Shown here one piece after another: positions 11,641-22,900 of a DNA stretch of 64,000 nt. Positions within the stretch are counted from its first letter, which is position 1. Each line of letters begins with the position of its first letter. The DNA comes from Daucus carota subsp. sativus (Eukaryota > Streptophyta > Magnoliopsida > Apiales > Apiaceae): positions 21,167,131-21,231,130 of the forward strand of contig NC_030381.2 in assembly GCF_001625215.2 (NCBI RefSeq), given 5' to 3'. The translations under genes were made by a program, and so were the position numbers. The notes beneath the pieces were generated by a model. That model saw only the letters and a program-made list of their open reading frames with translations, ran no database searches and was not told the DNA's origin.

Positions 11641-12172
11641 GCTCTTCAGCCACCAATATTTGAAGGGGTATTATAAACTAAGTAAATATATTAATATATT
11701 TTTCCCTTTGATTTAGGAGAAAACAAAAATTTAAATACTAATGTAATTGATCTGATCTTGTCCCCAAGATACGAATCCGATCTTAGATTCTTATTTAATG
11801 TGTCATCCGATCAAAAATGTACTCAAAGAATGGCAAAGTTTTCAGGTATTCTTGTTAAAAATGAAGTAATGAAAAATACATGCTTTAAAAATAATATACA
11901 TTCGAAATAACTAGACTAGAAGTAAAAATAAAAGAGTGGAAGAAATTAAGAGGCTAATACTTGGGAGGACGAGAAGCATGCTTTTTTGATGGAGCTTCTG
12001 TACAATCCGACTAGTTTGTAGGTCCCCGGCTGAACCACCTCGACCTTCCCAGTTGGGCATCGGTTTACCTTACTTCATCGACGTGGAAGTAGTCGGTTCC
12101 CTTAACATCATGGCCCCTACTTAGGACGATCTATTCTTTACTCCTCAAAGCAAAGTATTGGACTTCCTGGAC
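11641..12172. other. Probable continuation of the Gypsy relic
   Basis: Sequence from about 11940 (GC-richer, with fragments such as CCGGCTGAACCACCTCGACC) resembles 7150-9690 in composition and resumes after the foldback at 12735-12840. No reading frame is intact. The assignment rests on composition and position only. Confidence 0.3.
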
Positions 12173-12725
12173 GGATTAATTATCAAGTTGGTCACTGAAG
12201 TGGGCTTAATGTATCAAGTTGGTCACTGAACTCAAAACGGTATCAAGATGGTCACTGAAGTGGCCATATATATCAAACAAGTACCTTGAAATATGAGTTC
12301 AAGCACTAAAAATATTATTTATAAAGTTTTACACATTATTTTTAAATGTTACCACAATCAACTAAAAGGTTATGACTTCTAGTATTTAAAATAATATATT
12401 TATATTTTATCTAGTTTATTTATTATTTATATTTTATTATATAGTTATTTCTTTGTTTTAATTAAAAATAAATAATAAATAAACTTGATAAAATCTAAAT
12501 TTTTGTCATAAATATTAGAAGTCATGACCTTTTACTTGGTTTCAGTAACATTCAAAAATAATGTGTAAAACTTTATAAATAATATTTTTATTGCTTGAAC
12601 TCATATTTCAAGGTATTTGTTTGATATATATGGCCACTTCAGTGACCATCTTGATACCGTTTTGAGTTCAATGACCAACTTGATACATTCAGCTCACTTC
12701 AGTGACCAACTTGATAATTAGCCCC
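12173..12725. mobile_element. Complete MULE-like foldback MITE, 9-10 bp TSD
   Basis: Near-perfect palindrome of 553 bp. The left end GGATTAATTATCAAGTTGG matches the reverse complement of the right end GGGCTAATTATCAAGTTGG, and the arms stay complementary inward for about 250 bp. The direct repeat CTTCCTGGAC (12163-12172, 12725-12734) flanks it; 9 or 10 bp depending on which base is assigned to the end. Long inverted repeats with a 9-10 bp duplication fit Mutator-like foldbacks. The same family gives 1-291 and, diverged, 530-2120. Confidence 0.88.
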
Positions 12726-12837
12726 TTCCTGGACTTGGTATTTGACAATCCTGTGATGGCAAGCCTATCTATAATCTATCCTCTTCGAGCATATCTTAAT
12801 TTGTCTCGAGTCCCAACTCATTCGCTTCCGGATTATG

Positions 12838-13335
12838 ATGGTGTTTGGCAAACACTTAAAAGCCCGACTTCCGAGTTTTTAAGTTATAAACACTTATTCG
12901 TACCGTTTGTATAAAAAGTCAAGAAGCACTTTTTTAAGTTAAGTGGGTGTTTGGCCCCCTTTTAAACCAGACTTCTCGACTTATAAGTTAGAATTACTTA
13001 TTCGTACCGTTTGTGTAAGAAGTCAAGAAACACTTAAAAAAAGTTAGGAATGCTAACTTTTGTTTCAGGGCTTCTACTTATTTCCCAAACACTTTAATCA
13101 CTTATAAGTCTTATCTTGCTTCTAACTTCTACTCCACTTATTTATTTTAAGCAAGAAGCACTTATTTTAAACTTACCCAAACGGCCCAGAATACTAGATT
13201 TTGTTTCACGACTTCTACTTTTTTTCCCAAACACTTTAATCACTTATAATTCTTAACTTGCTTATGATTTCTACTTCACTTTTTTATTTTAAGTAAAAAA
13301 CACTTATTTTAAACTCACCCAAACAGCCCCTATAT
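12838..13335. mobile_element. MITE apparently inserted into another copy of itself (A-A'-B'-B order)
   Basis: Two ~110 bp left-half copies (12838 and 12950; GTGTTTGGC, CACTTATTCGTACCGTTTGT) are followed by two ~145 bp right-half copies (about 13043 and 13190; CCCAAACACTTTAATCACTT, AAACTTACCCAAACGGCCC). The ends (GGGTGTTTGGCC / CACCCAAACAGCCCC) are inverted repeats. The simplest reading is one element nested in another. A related right half also occurs near 42323-42370. Non-coding. Confidence 0.6.
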
Positions 13336-13705
13336 ATATGTATATTTTATTATTTTTCAATTAATAAATTCTATAATTGTGATTTACGGTGTGATTCGGT
13401 TTTTACAAGATTTCAAAATCAATTTCTCAGGCAACTCGAAAATAAACGATTTGCACAAAAAATAATCCTATTTATCAATTATCCGCAAAATGCGGTTAAT
13501 CGATTATTAGCAAAATGCGGTTCGGTGACGACGGCTTGACCCGGTTGGCCGGTTGAGCATATTATTTCTTCGCTGCGTTTGCGTTTATTTCTTTGGGCAA
13601 GGGTTTAACACTCTCTCTCATCATCTTCAAAGTCTTGACCAGCAAAACCCTCTTCTCTCTCCCTCCTTTATCTCTCTCCCCAAGTCTCTCCCAAATCTCT
13701 CCCAC

Positions 13706-14167
13706 ATGGCAACTTCTCTCCCATCTCCCTCACTATCCCCCTCACTACCCTCCACCAAAACCCCAAAAACCACACCCAAAAAGCTCCCCACCCCATCCGA
13801 AATGATAGCCCACTATGAATCCAAAGGCCTCACCACCCAACAAGCTTCTCTCAGAGTCATTGAAGACCTCCAGAAAGCTCTCTTTCGGAAGCTCGTTGTC
13901 GAAAACACCACTCGGAAGGCTGTCAATGCTGGGGACACAACTGCAGCTGGGGTTTCGAGTGGTCGAAAATTGGATGTGATTAATAGTAGGCTAATGAATT
14001 TGGATATGAAGGTGGACACGAAACCTGGGTATCCGCAGGCTTTGGCTATCGGAGTTGCTTCGGGTGTGATGGTTAATGGGATTGGTGCTGTTGTGCCTCA
14101 TTTGGCATCCTCTTTCGCCAATTTGTGGAATGCTGTTCGGAATTTTTCTAGTGGCGGTGGTAATTAG
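13706..14167 (+). CDS. Conserved-looking plant protein of unknown function, 153 aa
   Basis: Single exon. The ATG at 13706 is chosen because the in-frame reading upstream has no ATG and the CT-rich sequence before it looks like a plant 5' leader. Residues 1-30 are Ser/Pro/Thr/Lys rich and could be a transit peptide. Residues about 32-100 are a helical charged block (E-M-I-A-H-Y-E-S-K-G, then I-E-D-L-Q-K-A-L-F-R-K-L). A Gly/Ala/Val-rich hydrophobic stretch at about 112-130 could be membrane-associated. It ends in Ser/Gly. Codon use and lack of interruptions support a real gene. I do not recognise a named family; plastid or membrane location is only a possibility. Confidence 0.8.
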   Translation: MATSLPSPSLSPSLPSTKTPKTTPKKLPTPSEMIAHYESKGLTTQQASLRVIEDLQKALFRKLVVENTTRKAVNAGDTTAAGVSSGRKLDVINSRLMNLDMKVDTKPGYPQALAIGVASGVMVNGIGAVVPHLASSFANLWNAVRNFSSGGGN

Positions 14168-14860
14168 TATATTTGTGTTATATGATATATAATTGTTGGT
14201 ACTTTGGTTGAATTTGTTTTTCTAGTTTAATTAATGGGAAAATTGAATTTGTCTAGTGTGTTTAGTTGTTAAATATGTCATATGTGTTTTCGTTTATGTT
14301 GTCTGGTATATTACATGTTTTTCGATGCATTAGACTCTTGAGTAGACGTGGAACCGATGACTGCAATTGGTTGTTAAGTATATACAAGGGGAAATTGATG
14401 ATACGATTGATTTTTATTTTTTTTTGCACAGTTCAAATTAAGGAAGTGAATTTTGATAGCCCTTTCGTTTGATTGGAGAGGGAAGGGGTTGAAGGTTCCG
14501 GTTATATATTTAGTGTCCAGACCTACTAATGAACTAGGGGTGCTAAATGGTAGTGGATATTGTGGTGTTTATTGATTGGTGGAATTGGAATTAATATATC
14601 CAACTTCAAAACTCATTCCCATGATTCCATTTGTAGTCGGGTTTATAATGTCAAAGTTGGTTTGGAAGGTATCTCAGCGCGTGAATCTCACGGACATGAA
14701 CCACACTGTCATGCCTCCCTGCTTAGACAAAACTGGAGATTGAGTCCGATTCTCGTTGTGTATCATGATTAATTTGTGTGTTTTGTGAATGTTTCTCTGA
14801 GGTTCTTGATCGTTTTGTCTTCCAATTCTATGAAGTGTTCTTAACTTTCAAATTTGCCTA
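14168..14860. other. 3' flank of the 153-aa gene, no gene seen
   Basis: T-rich sequence, presumably 3' UTR then intergenic. Two ORFs under 70 codons here show no family features. Confidence 0.5.
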
Positions 14861-14863
14861 TGC

Positions 14864-15090
14864 AGCTATGCGTAGTTTCCCTTCTGCTTATAAAAATTTC
14901 TGACTCAAATTGCCTCGGTCTATTTTTTCCACTAAGACCTGCTCCTCCAAAATTTTTGATTCAAATGTCTATGTTACAACTAATATACAAAAATGGAGAG
15001 CTATGCCTAGTTTCCCTTCTGCTTATAAAAATTTCTGACTCAAATTGCCTCGGTTCAAAAATTTCTGATTCAAATTGCCTATGTCTATGT
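14864..15090. repeat. Local duplications beside the tRNA gene
   Basis: A ~57 bp block (AGCTATGC...TAGTTTCCCTTCTGCTTATA, AAATTTCTGACTCAAATTGC) occurs at about 14864 and again at about 14999. The shorter AAAATTTCTGATTCAAATTG recurs near 15057. No coding sense. Confidence 0.8.
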
Positions 15091-15109
15091 TGCAAATAAT
15101 ATACGAAAA

Positions 15110-15182
15110 TGGAGATGCGGGGTATCGAACCCCGTACCTCTCGCATGCAAAGCGAGCGCTCTACCATGTGAGCTACATCCCC
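15110..15182 (-). tRNA. tRNA-Ala (anticodon UGC)
   Basis: On the minus strand 73 nt fold as a standard cloverleaf: acceptor GGGGATG/CATCTCC, D arm GCTC...GAGC, anticodon stem CTCGC/GCGAG around loop TTTGCAT (anticodon TGC), variable AGGTA, T arm CGGGG-TTCGATA-CCCCG, discriminator A, no encoded CCA. The TAGCTC..GGTAGAGC and GGTTCGATACCCC boxes match internal A and B promoters of RNA polymerase III. Cytosolic tRNA decoding GCA-type alanine codons. No intron. Confidence 0.95.
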
Positions 15183-15873
15183 AATTGATGTTTACATTTT
15201 ACAGAAATTTGTAACTTATCTAGTGCACAAGGATTTTACTTGGGGAAGAATTACACATCAAGCAAATAGATGTATAGAGATGATAGTCAACTGAGAGAGA
15301 GAGTAGATGTTTTCATCAGTAAGGGTGCTTAGTGCTAAAAAAGCGGGGATTTTTCATTTGTGTAAGATTCAAATGGCAAGACATTAACGAATTGTCTATT
15401 ATGGAGTGGCAAGCCACTTGATTTGAATGCTAAGCTCGCAACTATGAAAACATATTTTCTACTGAAATTTGCACTCTAGGGCTTTAGGTTATGTTCCTCG
15501 CCTCTTGAAAGATAGAAATTCTACTGCATTGTAATTTTGCTTATTCAGAAAAATCTGAATGGATTGTGTAGGTGATTCTTTGCCTTGACGTGGCTATATA
15601 TTTGGATATCTATATAATGCTTTGGTTTTGACCCAGCACCTATATATATTCACTATATACTGTACGGATCTGATCCCTAATGTGCTTTTAAATTGTTTTT
15701 AAATTTTACTGGAATTATTATTATTATCATTATTATTAAAAGCTAGGGATGTGTAGAGATGGTGTAAGGTATATGGAACCTTAATTTATATGTTTGTTTT
15801 ATAATTATATAGACCCACATTGTCTTTATGTGAAAATCTCATCGTATTGTAGTCTAATATTAATTTATGATAG
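15183..15873. other. Intergenic, no gene seen
   Basis: AT-rich, no credible ORF, no transposon ends that I could pair. Confidence 0.5.
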
Positions 15874-15931
15874 TGTTGCAGTAGCACTGACGATGATCTT
15901 GATCTTAGACAATTCAGATGCTACTGCAACA
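15874..15931. repeat. Short perfect inverted repeat (hairpin)
   Basis: TGTTGCAGTAGCA (15874-15886) is exactly complementary to TGCTACTGCAACA (15919-15931), and with one bulged base the stem extends four more pairs (CTGA). The loop is about 25-30 nt. A related sequence without an intact stem lies at 16459-16508. It could be a MITE scar or a small structured RNA; nothing shows transcription. Confidence 0.7.
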
Positions 15932-16144
15932 TATTGTTTTGTAAATCATATTCTATAAAATTCACTATCCTTAAAAATCTTCATAAATATGAATATGTTG
16001 CATATAATAACACGGCTTGTTGTTTGCTGAATTTACATGATTTCGGATGTTTTACTAGCAAAATATCATAATTATATTTTCTGTTGTTCAAAATATGTTA
16101 TTGCTTACATAACATATAGTCTCCGATATCTCCTGTAAAATAAA

Positions 16145-16335
16145 AATAGTGACCGTCATATAAGTTTTTCTTATCTTCTTTATTTATAAAAGGCTTGATA
16201 GTTACTCGGAAACTTGATTCTGCATATGTTCATATTTTAAGTTATAAAAGCCTTGATAGTTGATCAATTCCAAAGATTTATTTTGCATATGTTTTTATTT
16301 ATAACTTACATATAAGCCTTAATAGTTTGCATTGG
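16145..16335. repeat. Degenerate tandem repeat, ~60 bp unit
   Basis: Three loosely repeated units with the core TTATAAAAGCCTTGATAGTT followed by TTGCATATGTT.. AT-rich. The rest of 15932-17060 shows no gene. Confidence 0.6.
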
Positions 16336-17068
16336 GAAGAGAGGAGGCTAGTACATGTTTATAATTTTTTAATATTTATTATTATATCAACCCAAATTTT
16401 GGTTTGTAAAAACAATCATCTTATTTGTATGGCCTGGCATAACTTAATTATATAATCGCAGTAGCACTGGCAAATAATCCCCTTGATATTAGACACTTCA
16501 GATGGTAGAACCGGATTGAAACCCTGCTGCGACTAACCTTTTTGCTGACTCTATGTAATGTGCTTCTGTTCCTCACTATGTAATGTGCAACAACCTTAAT
16601 AATATATTCTGGGGCTTAAACCCACTCATCATTTTCAGGAGAATGATCCAAATTATCTGCCAAAGTCGGATCCAAAGTAGCCGAATGATCACAATTATTC
16701 TCAATTGCCACCTTAACTTTCTACGCCAATTCATGCAACAAGATGCTTCCGGCCTCTGTATTTTGTCATTTATTTCAGTTTTCCGTAACTTAAATAATCT
16801 GTGATTAACATAAAACAAATCAGCCAATAAAATGATTATGGGTCAATTAATTGGATTCTAAATTCTGATTCTGGTTATTAAGAAAAAAGTATCCGAGGTA
16901 GCCGAAATAATGTTTTAGTTGTATATTTGGGGGCAATGTGGATCACGTGAGATTTTAATAATCATTCTTATTTGTGTTAATCGATTGGAATCCGTGATTC
17001 AAAGGGCACCTTAATCTTTCGATTAAATTTTAATATTTATTTCATCTAGTTGGTCTGGCCACTCCAGA

Positions 17069-17078
17069 TTATTTAAAT
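17069..17078 (+). promoter_or_regulatory. Possible TATA element of the dioxygenase gene
   Basis: TTATTTAAAT lies about 75 bp before the ATG at 17150. Weak match, position plausible. Confidence 0.35.
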
Positions 17079-17149
17079 GGACCAGTACAAGCTAACTCCG
17101 CACTTGCAGAGATTTTAAAATTCTGATTGTTTGATCACCATAGTCAACA

Positions 17150-18600
17150 ATGGGAGAAGTTGATCAGAGCTTTATCCAAGCTGTTGAACACAGGCCTAAA
17201 CTCACTTTCACTGAGGCTCAAGGCATCCCATTGATTGATCTTTCAATATCAGATACACAACTTGTTGTTTCCCAAATAGGCCATGCTTGTGAAAACTGGG
17301 GGTTTTTCCAGGTGATCAATCACGGGGTTCCTGTAAAATTACGCGAAAAGCTCGAGTCTGCATCGAGGAGCTTCTTTGCTCAGCCGAAAGAGGAGAAGCT
17401 CAAGGTAAAGAGGGATGAATTGAATCCATTTGGATATTATGACACTGAGCACACTAAAAATGTTCGAGACTGGAAAGAAGTGTTCGATTGTACAGTTGAG
17501 AATCCAACAATATTGCCTGCTTCTCCGGATCCTGATGATAAGGAACTGATCACCTTGGTTAATTACTGGCCTGAAAATCCTAAAAATTTCAGGTACTTCA
17601 CAGAACTAGCCTTTATACTTTTGTAGTCTTGTTCTGATTATTATCTGTTTGTAACAAAGGTTTTTCCAATCAGGGAGGCATGCGAAGAATACGCTCAAGA
17701 AATGACAAGACTTTCTTTCAAATTAATAGAGCTCTTAGCTTTGAGCCTAAGCTTGGAAGCAAACAGGTTCAATGAGTTCTTTAAGGAGTCAACCAGCCGT
17801 CTCAGGCTCAACTACTATCCGCCCTGCCCTGTCCCTGACCTAGTCCTTGGCGTTGGTCAACATAAAGATGCAGGTGGCCTGACCATTCTGTATCAGGACA
17901 GTGTAGGAGGACTTGAAGTGAGGCAAAAATCTGATGGAGAGTGGATTAGGGTAAAACCTACTCCTAATGCTTACATTATCAATGTCGGCGATGCAATTCA
18001 GGTATAATTGATAACTCATCATAACTTGAGATCATATATTACCCGTGGCGGAACCAGAAATTGAAATGACACGGGGTTGAAATCTAAAATAATAATTTTT
18101 TACTGATTCCTTGAAATCAGACTGGGTTTATATAAAAAAAACTTCTAAATTTTAAGAGAAGAACATGACTGAGAACAAAAAATTCCATTAATTTTTATGA
18201 CTTAACCAAGACTACAGCCTGGGTTAGCCTCCCCTTAAATCGTCGTAAATATGGTAAGTGGTTCACAGTGGATATTTCTTGTTTAGAGGCACCAAATAAT
18301 TTAGAGTCTAAGCAATTCTTACATGGAAGCTTTATACAGGTGTGGAGTAATGATAAGTATGAAAGTGCAGAGCACAGGGCAATGGTGAATCCAGCAAAGG
18401 AAAGATATTCGATTCCGTTTTTCTTTGATCCTGCTCATTCGACAACAGTGAAGCCTCTGCATGAGCTGACAAGTGATGAAAACCCTCCAAAGTTCAAGGC
18501 CTACAACTGGGGGAAGTTTACAATGAACAGAAAACAAAGTAATTTCAAGAAACTTGACGTAGAAAATATTCAGACATATCATTTCAGGGTATCTGAATAG
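17150..18600 (+). CDS. 2-oxoglutarate/Fe(II)-dependent dioxygenase (plant DOXC class)
   Basis: Exons 17150-17592, 17674-18001 and 18340-18600 join to 343 residues; GT-AG introns of 81 and 338 bp fall at phase 2 and phase 0. Residues ~25-140 are the N-terminal DIOX_N domain (IPLIDLS; GFFQVINHGV). The C-terminal 2OG-FeII_Oxy domain carries RLNYYPPCP, the iron ligands His and Asp of QHKDAGG, the distal His of SAEHRAMVN, and the 2-oxoglutarate-binding Arg and Ser of RYSIPF. All key residues are intact and length is normal. The family hydroxylates or desaturates small molecules such as flavonoids, hormones and coumarins in the cytosol; the substrate cannot be told from sequence. Intron 2 contains a GTGGCGGAACCAG motif resembling a transposon end. 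A LINE is inserted 180 bp after the stop. Confidence 0.93.
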
Positions 18601-18780
18601 TACCCTGTAAACATATACAACTGGATATCAAATAAGGCTGCGATCTCATGGTAGGATTGTTGTCATGTCAGAAGCAAAATAATGTACACCAGTTTCAGTT
18701 CAGCTTTCAGCTTCTACTTTGAATGATGTGTAATAAATTATAATTTCGGATGGATGGTGTATAATGATATATAATATTAA

Positions 18781-19604
18781 CATCCAGTTCATTAGGACAC
18801 ACAAGCAATTTTTTGTAAAGCCGTATCTTTATTTTATTGTTTTACACAAATTTCTAAAGATTGTTAAAGGCTAAGAGGTAATTTAACAGAATATTTTATT
18901 TATTCTGGTACATGGTTAATGGAATAAGATCAACTGGGGATGAACACATAGGGATAAAGTGTACATAACAAATGGCATAGAAGAAATAACTGGGTCTGGA
19001 ACAAATGGGCTAAGGCGTATAGTATGCTGGTTGACTAGAACACGGCAAGGGCAGAAAAGAGACAAACAAGAGGGATGCAAACAACTGGAAGCCGAACCTG
19101 GACCAAGCCACCTACAGCCTACAGGGTGGTTAAAAATTAGTACGGATGCAACATGTATTCCGGGATCAGATCAAGTGGGAGTAGGCTGTGTTATTCGAAA
19201 TGATAGGGGAGAATTTATTGGAGCTCCAAGTAGTATAGTGCAAGGAAGAATGCAGCCAAATGAAGCAGAGGCTATGGGGTTGAAAGAAGCCTTAACGTGG
19301 AGACACAGTAAATGTAAATGTATATTTGAATGCGACGCAAAGCTTGTGGTAGATGCAATTACTGGAGGTCTGAGGCAACAATTATTTTCATATGATTATT
19401 GAAGATTGTATTGATATCCTAAAACACTTTGAACAAGTGTTAGTTATGTTTGTGTATAGATCTGCGAATACTGCAGCGCATCTTCTAGCTAAGGCTGCAT
19501 ATTCTACGTTCTAACGGAGTGGTTAACCACTGCTCCAGAGTTTATTCCGTGTAATCTTGAAGCATGGTATTTGTTAATGTAAGTACATTTTTATCAAAAA
19601 AAAA
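18781..19604 (+). mobile_element. 5'-truncated LINE with poly-A tail and TSD ATAATATTAA
   Basis: Ends in a run of A at about 19596-19604 and is flanked by ATAATATTAA (18771-18780, 19605-19614). It encodes the C-terminal RNase H-like domain (RVT_3 type) of a plant LINE: GWLKISTDATCIPGSD, GVGCVIRNDRGEFIG, then NEAEAMGLKEALTW in the frame 18959-19402. A frameshift near 19385 moves the remainder (RSANTAAHLLAKAA) to another frame, so it is dead. Truncation at the 5' end is typical of target-primed reverse transcription. Confidence 0.85.
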
Positions 19605-19635
19605 ATAATATTAATGAACTAAAATTTCTCTAAAC

Positions 19636-19882
19636 TGTTGTAATATACTAGCTACAATGATATTAGAGAACTGCTATTTTAACAGAGACAGAGAGAAGAA
19701 AAAAGAGCAGAAGTAGTATTGCTCGGGTGCATTTCAATACTTACTGAAGATGCCTATTTATAGCCAAAACAATGAACAAGAACATTAAATGCTTTGCCAT
19801 TTTTCTACTCCTATTTCTTAGACTTACCGTAGCTCTACTATTGTAACTTTGAATGCATGTATATGACAATCAATTTCTAACA
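19636..19882 (-). repeat. 3' LTR of the young Copia element
   Basis: 247 bp, TG...CA ended. Differs from the 5' LTR by A/G in the GAAGAAA(A/G)AAGAGC run and C/G in GAAGATG(C/G)CTATTT. Confidence 0.95.
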
Positions 19883-19893
19883 CTCCCCTTTGA
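19883..19893 (-). other. Polypurine tract of the young Copia element
   Basis: Minus strand reads AAAGGGGAGTG directly before the 3' LTR (TGTTAGAAATTG). This is the expected primer site for plus-strand DNA synthesis. Confidence 0.8.
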
Positions 19894-19989
19894 TTGTCAT
19901 GATACTATGGATCATAGATTGCCTCATTAAAACCTTGTCAAAGAAAAACCCAGTGGGATAAAAACTTTAACGAAGGAAAAAGAGTACAA

Positions 19990-22900
19990 TCAATTACTGA
20001 AGTTTTGCTGCAGCATATCCTTGAGTCGACGCATTCCAATGTTACGTCGCAGCTTTGCAAATGTTGAGTTCGGCAACGATTTTGTGAATAAGTCTGCAAG
20101 GTTGTCACATGATTGAATTTGTTGTATATCAATTTTACCATTCTTTTGAAGCTCATGAGTATAGAAGAATTTTGGTGAATTATGCTTCGTCCGGTCTCCC
20201 TTGATATATCCCTCCTTGAGTTGATCAATGCATGCAGTGTTATCCTCAAACATAATAGTAGGACTTCTCGTGATATCCGGTAATCCACATGATTCTTGAA
20301 TATTCTTGATAATAGATCGCAACCAAACACATTCTCTACTAGTTTCGTGTATTGCAATTAATTCTGAATGATTTGTTGAGGTTTCCACTGTAGTTTGCTT
20401 CGTGGATTTCCAGGAAATTGCTGTACCGCAATATGTGAATACATATCCAGTTTGTGATTTGCCAAAATGAGGATCTGAAAGATATCCAGCGTCTGCATAT
20501 CCAATCAACTGAGATGTCGAGTTCTCTGGAAAGAATAACCCAAAATCAATGGTTCCACGAAGATAACGAAATATATGCTTGATCCCATTCCAATGTCTGG
20601 CTATCGGAGCAGAGCTAAATCTAGCCAATAGATTCACAGCAAAGACAATATCTGGCCTTGTATTATTCGCAAGATACATAAGTGCACCAATTGCTCCCAG
20701 ATATGGTATTTCAGGACCAAGAACCTCTTCATCATCTTCTCGTGGTCGAAATGGATCTTTATCTGGTTCTAAAGATCTAACCACCATTGGAGTAGTTAAC
20801 GGATGAGATTTATCCATGTAAAATCTGCTCAAAACCTTTTCTGTATATGTAGATTGGTGGAGGAAAATTCCCGATGACAAGTGCTCGACTTGTATACCAA
20901 GACAATACTTTGTCTTCCCAAGATCTTTCATTTCAAACTCTGTCTTTAGATATATGACAGCTTCATCAACCTCTGTAGCTGAATCTACAAGGTTTAAATC
21001 ATCCACATATACAGCAATAATCACAAAACCAGATTGTGATTTTTTAATAAAAACACATGGACAAATTTGATTACTAATATACCCATTCTTTTGTAAATAA
21101 CGACTAAGTCTGTTATACCACATACGACCAGATTGTTTCAATCCATACAATGATCGTTGAAGTTTAATGGAGTATATATGACGAGGTTTCTTGAACTCGT
21201 CCATTTTTAATCCTTCTGGGATTTTCATAAAAGTATCACTATCAACTGATCCATATAGGTATGCAGTAACAACGTCCATAAGACGTGTTTTCAATTTTTC
21301 TTTAGATGCCATACCTAATATAAAACGAAAAGTAATTCCATCCATTACTGGCGAGTATGTCTCGTGATAATCAATGCCAGGCCTTTGAGAAAACCCTTGT
21401 GCTACAAGCCGGGCTATATATCTCACAATTTCATTCTTTTCATTTCGTTTTCTTATGAATACCCATTTATTCCCAATAGGGTTCACACCAATTGGTGTTT
21501 GGACAACAGGTCCAAATACTTCTCTTTTGCGCAATGAATTTAATTCTGTTTGAATTGCGTCTTTCCATTTTAGCCAGTCTTTTCTTCGACGGCATTCATC
21601 CACACTTTGTGGTTCAGGATCAGAATTTATGTCGACATCTAATGTCGCAGAATACACAAATACATCATCGATTATAGCTTTACTTCGATCCCATAATTTC
21701 ATATCATACACATAATTTATTGAAATTTCATGATTGTTTAATCCCGAATCTTCAGGGACGGGAATCTCTTCGGGAGATAATACCACTTCAGGGGTATTTG
21801 CTTCCTCTGGAGCATGTGCCACTTCAGGGGCAATTTTCTTTGTTTTTCTTTTTCTTGGTGCAACATCCTTTGCACCGACCGGTCTACCACGCTTCAGGCG
21901 TGGCCTTGATTCTGTAACCAATTCATTTGATTTTTTAATTGGCATATCTATTCTAGCTGGAGTGTTTACTACAGGTATATGAGATTTTATTACATTTCTG
22001 GAATCGTTAAATGCGTCAGGCATTTGGTTTGCGATATTTTGCATATGGATAATTCTTTTGACTTCAAGTTCGCATTGACCGATACGTGGATCTAGAAAAT
22101 GTAATCCTGATGCATTCCATGTTATGTCAGGATTAACCTTATTCACATGTTTATCTCCCCCTAAGGGAGGAAACAAAGATTCGTCAAAATGACAATCTGC
22201 ATATCGTGCAGTAAATATATCTCCAGTTAGTGGTTCAAGATATCTGATTATTGATGTCGAATCAAAACCAACGTAAATACCTATTCTTCTTTGAGCTCCC
22301 ATCTTCGATCTTTGTGGTGGAGCAATAGGTACATATACAACACTTCCGAAGATTTTGAAGTGAGAAATATTAGGGATTTGACCAAGTACCAGCTGTAGTG
22401 GAGAATTTTGATTATAGGCAGTTGGTCTAATCCTAATAAGATTAGCAGCATGAAGTATTGCATGACCCCAGATAGATGTAGGTAATTTGGCTTTCAATAA
22501 CAATGGTCTTGCAATAAGTTGAAGTCTTTTGATAAAGGACTCGGCTAACCCATTTTGTGTATTTACATGAGGAACTGGGTGTTCAACTGAAATTCCTACA
22601 GACATGCAATAGTCGACAAAAGTTGCAGATGTGAATTCGCCGGCATTGTCTAAACGAATTGATTTAATGCAATGATCAGGGAATTGAGCTCGCAATTTGA
22701 TTATCTGGGCAAGTAATTTTGCAAAAGCATCATTTTGAGTTGAGAGAAGACAAACATGGGACCATCTAGTTGAGGCATCGATTAGTACCATGAAGTACCT
22801 AAATGGACCAGATGATGGGTGGATAGGTCCACATATGTCGCCTTGGATTCTTTCTAGAAAGCTTGGACTTTCAAGCTTAACCTTAGTAGGAGATGGCCGA

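Noticed and set aside
14961..15167. 68-codon minus ORF across the tRNA gene
   Set aside because: It overlaps the whole tRNA-Ala cloverleaf; coding is implausible.
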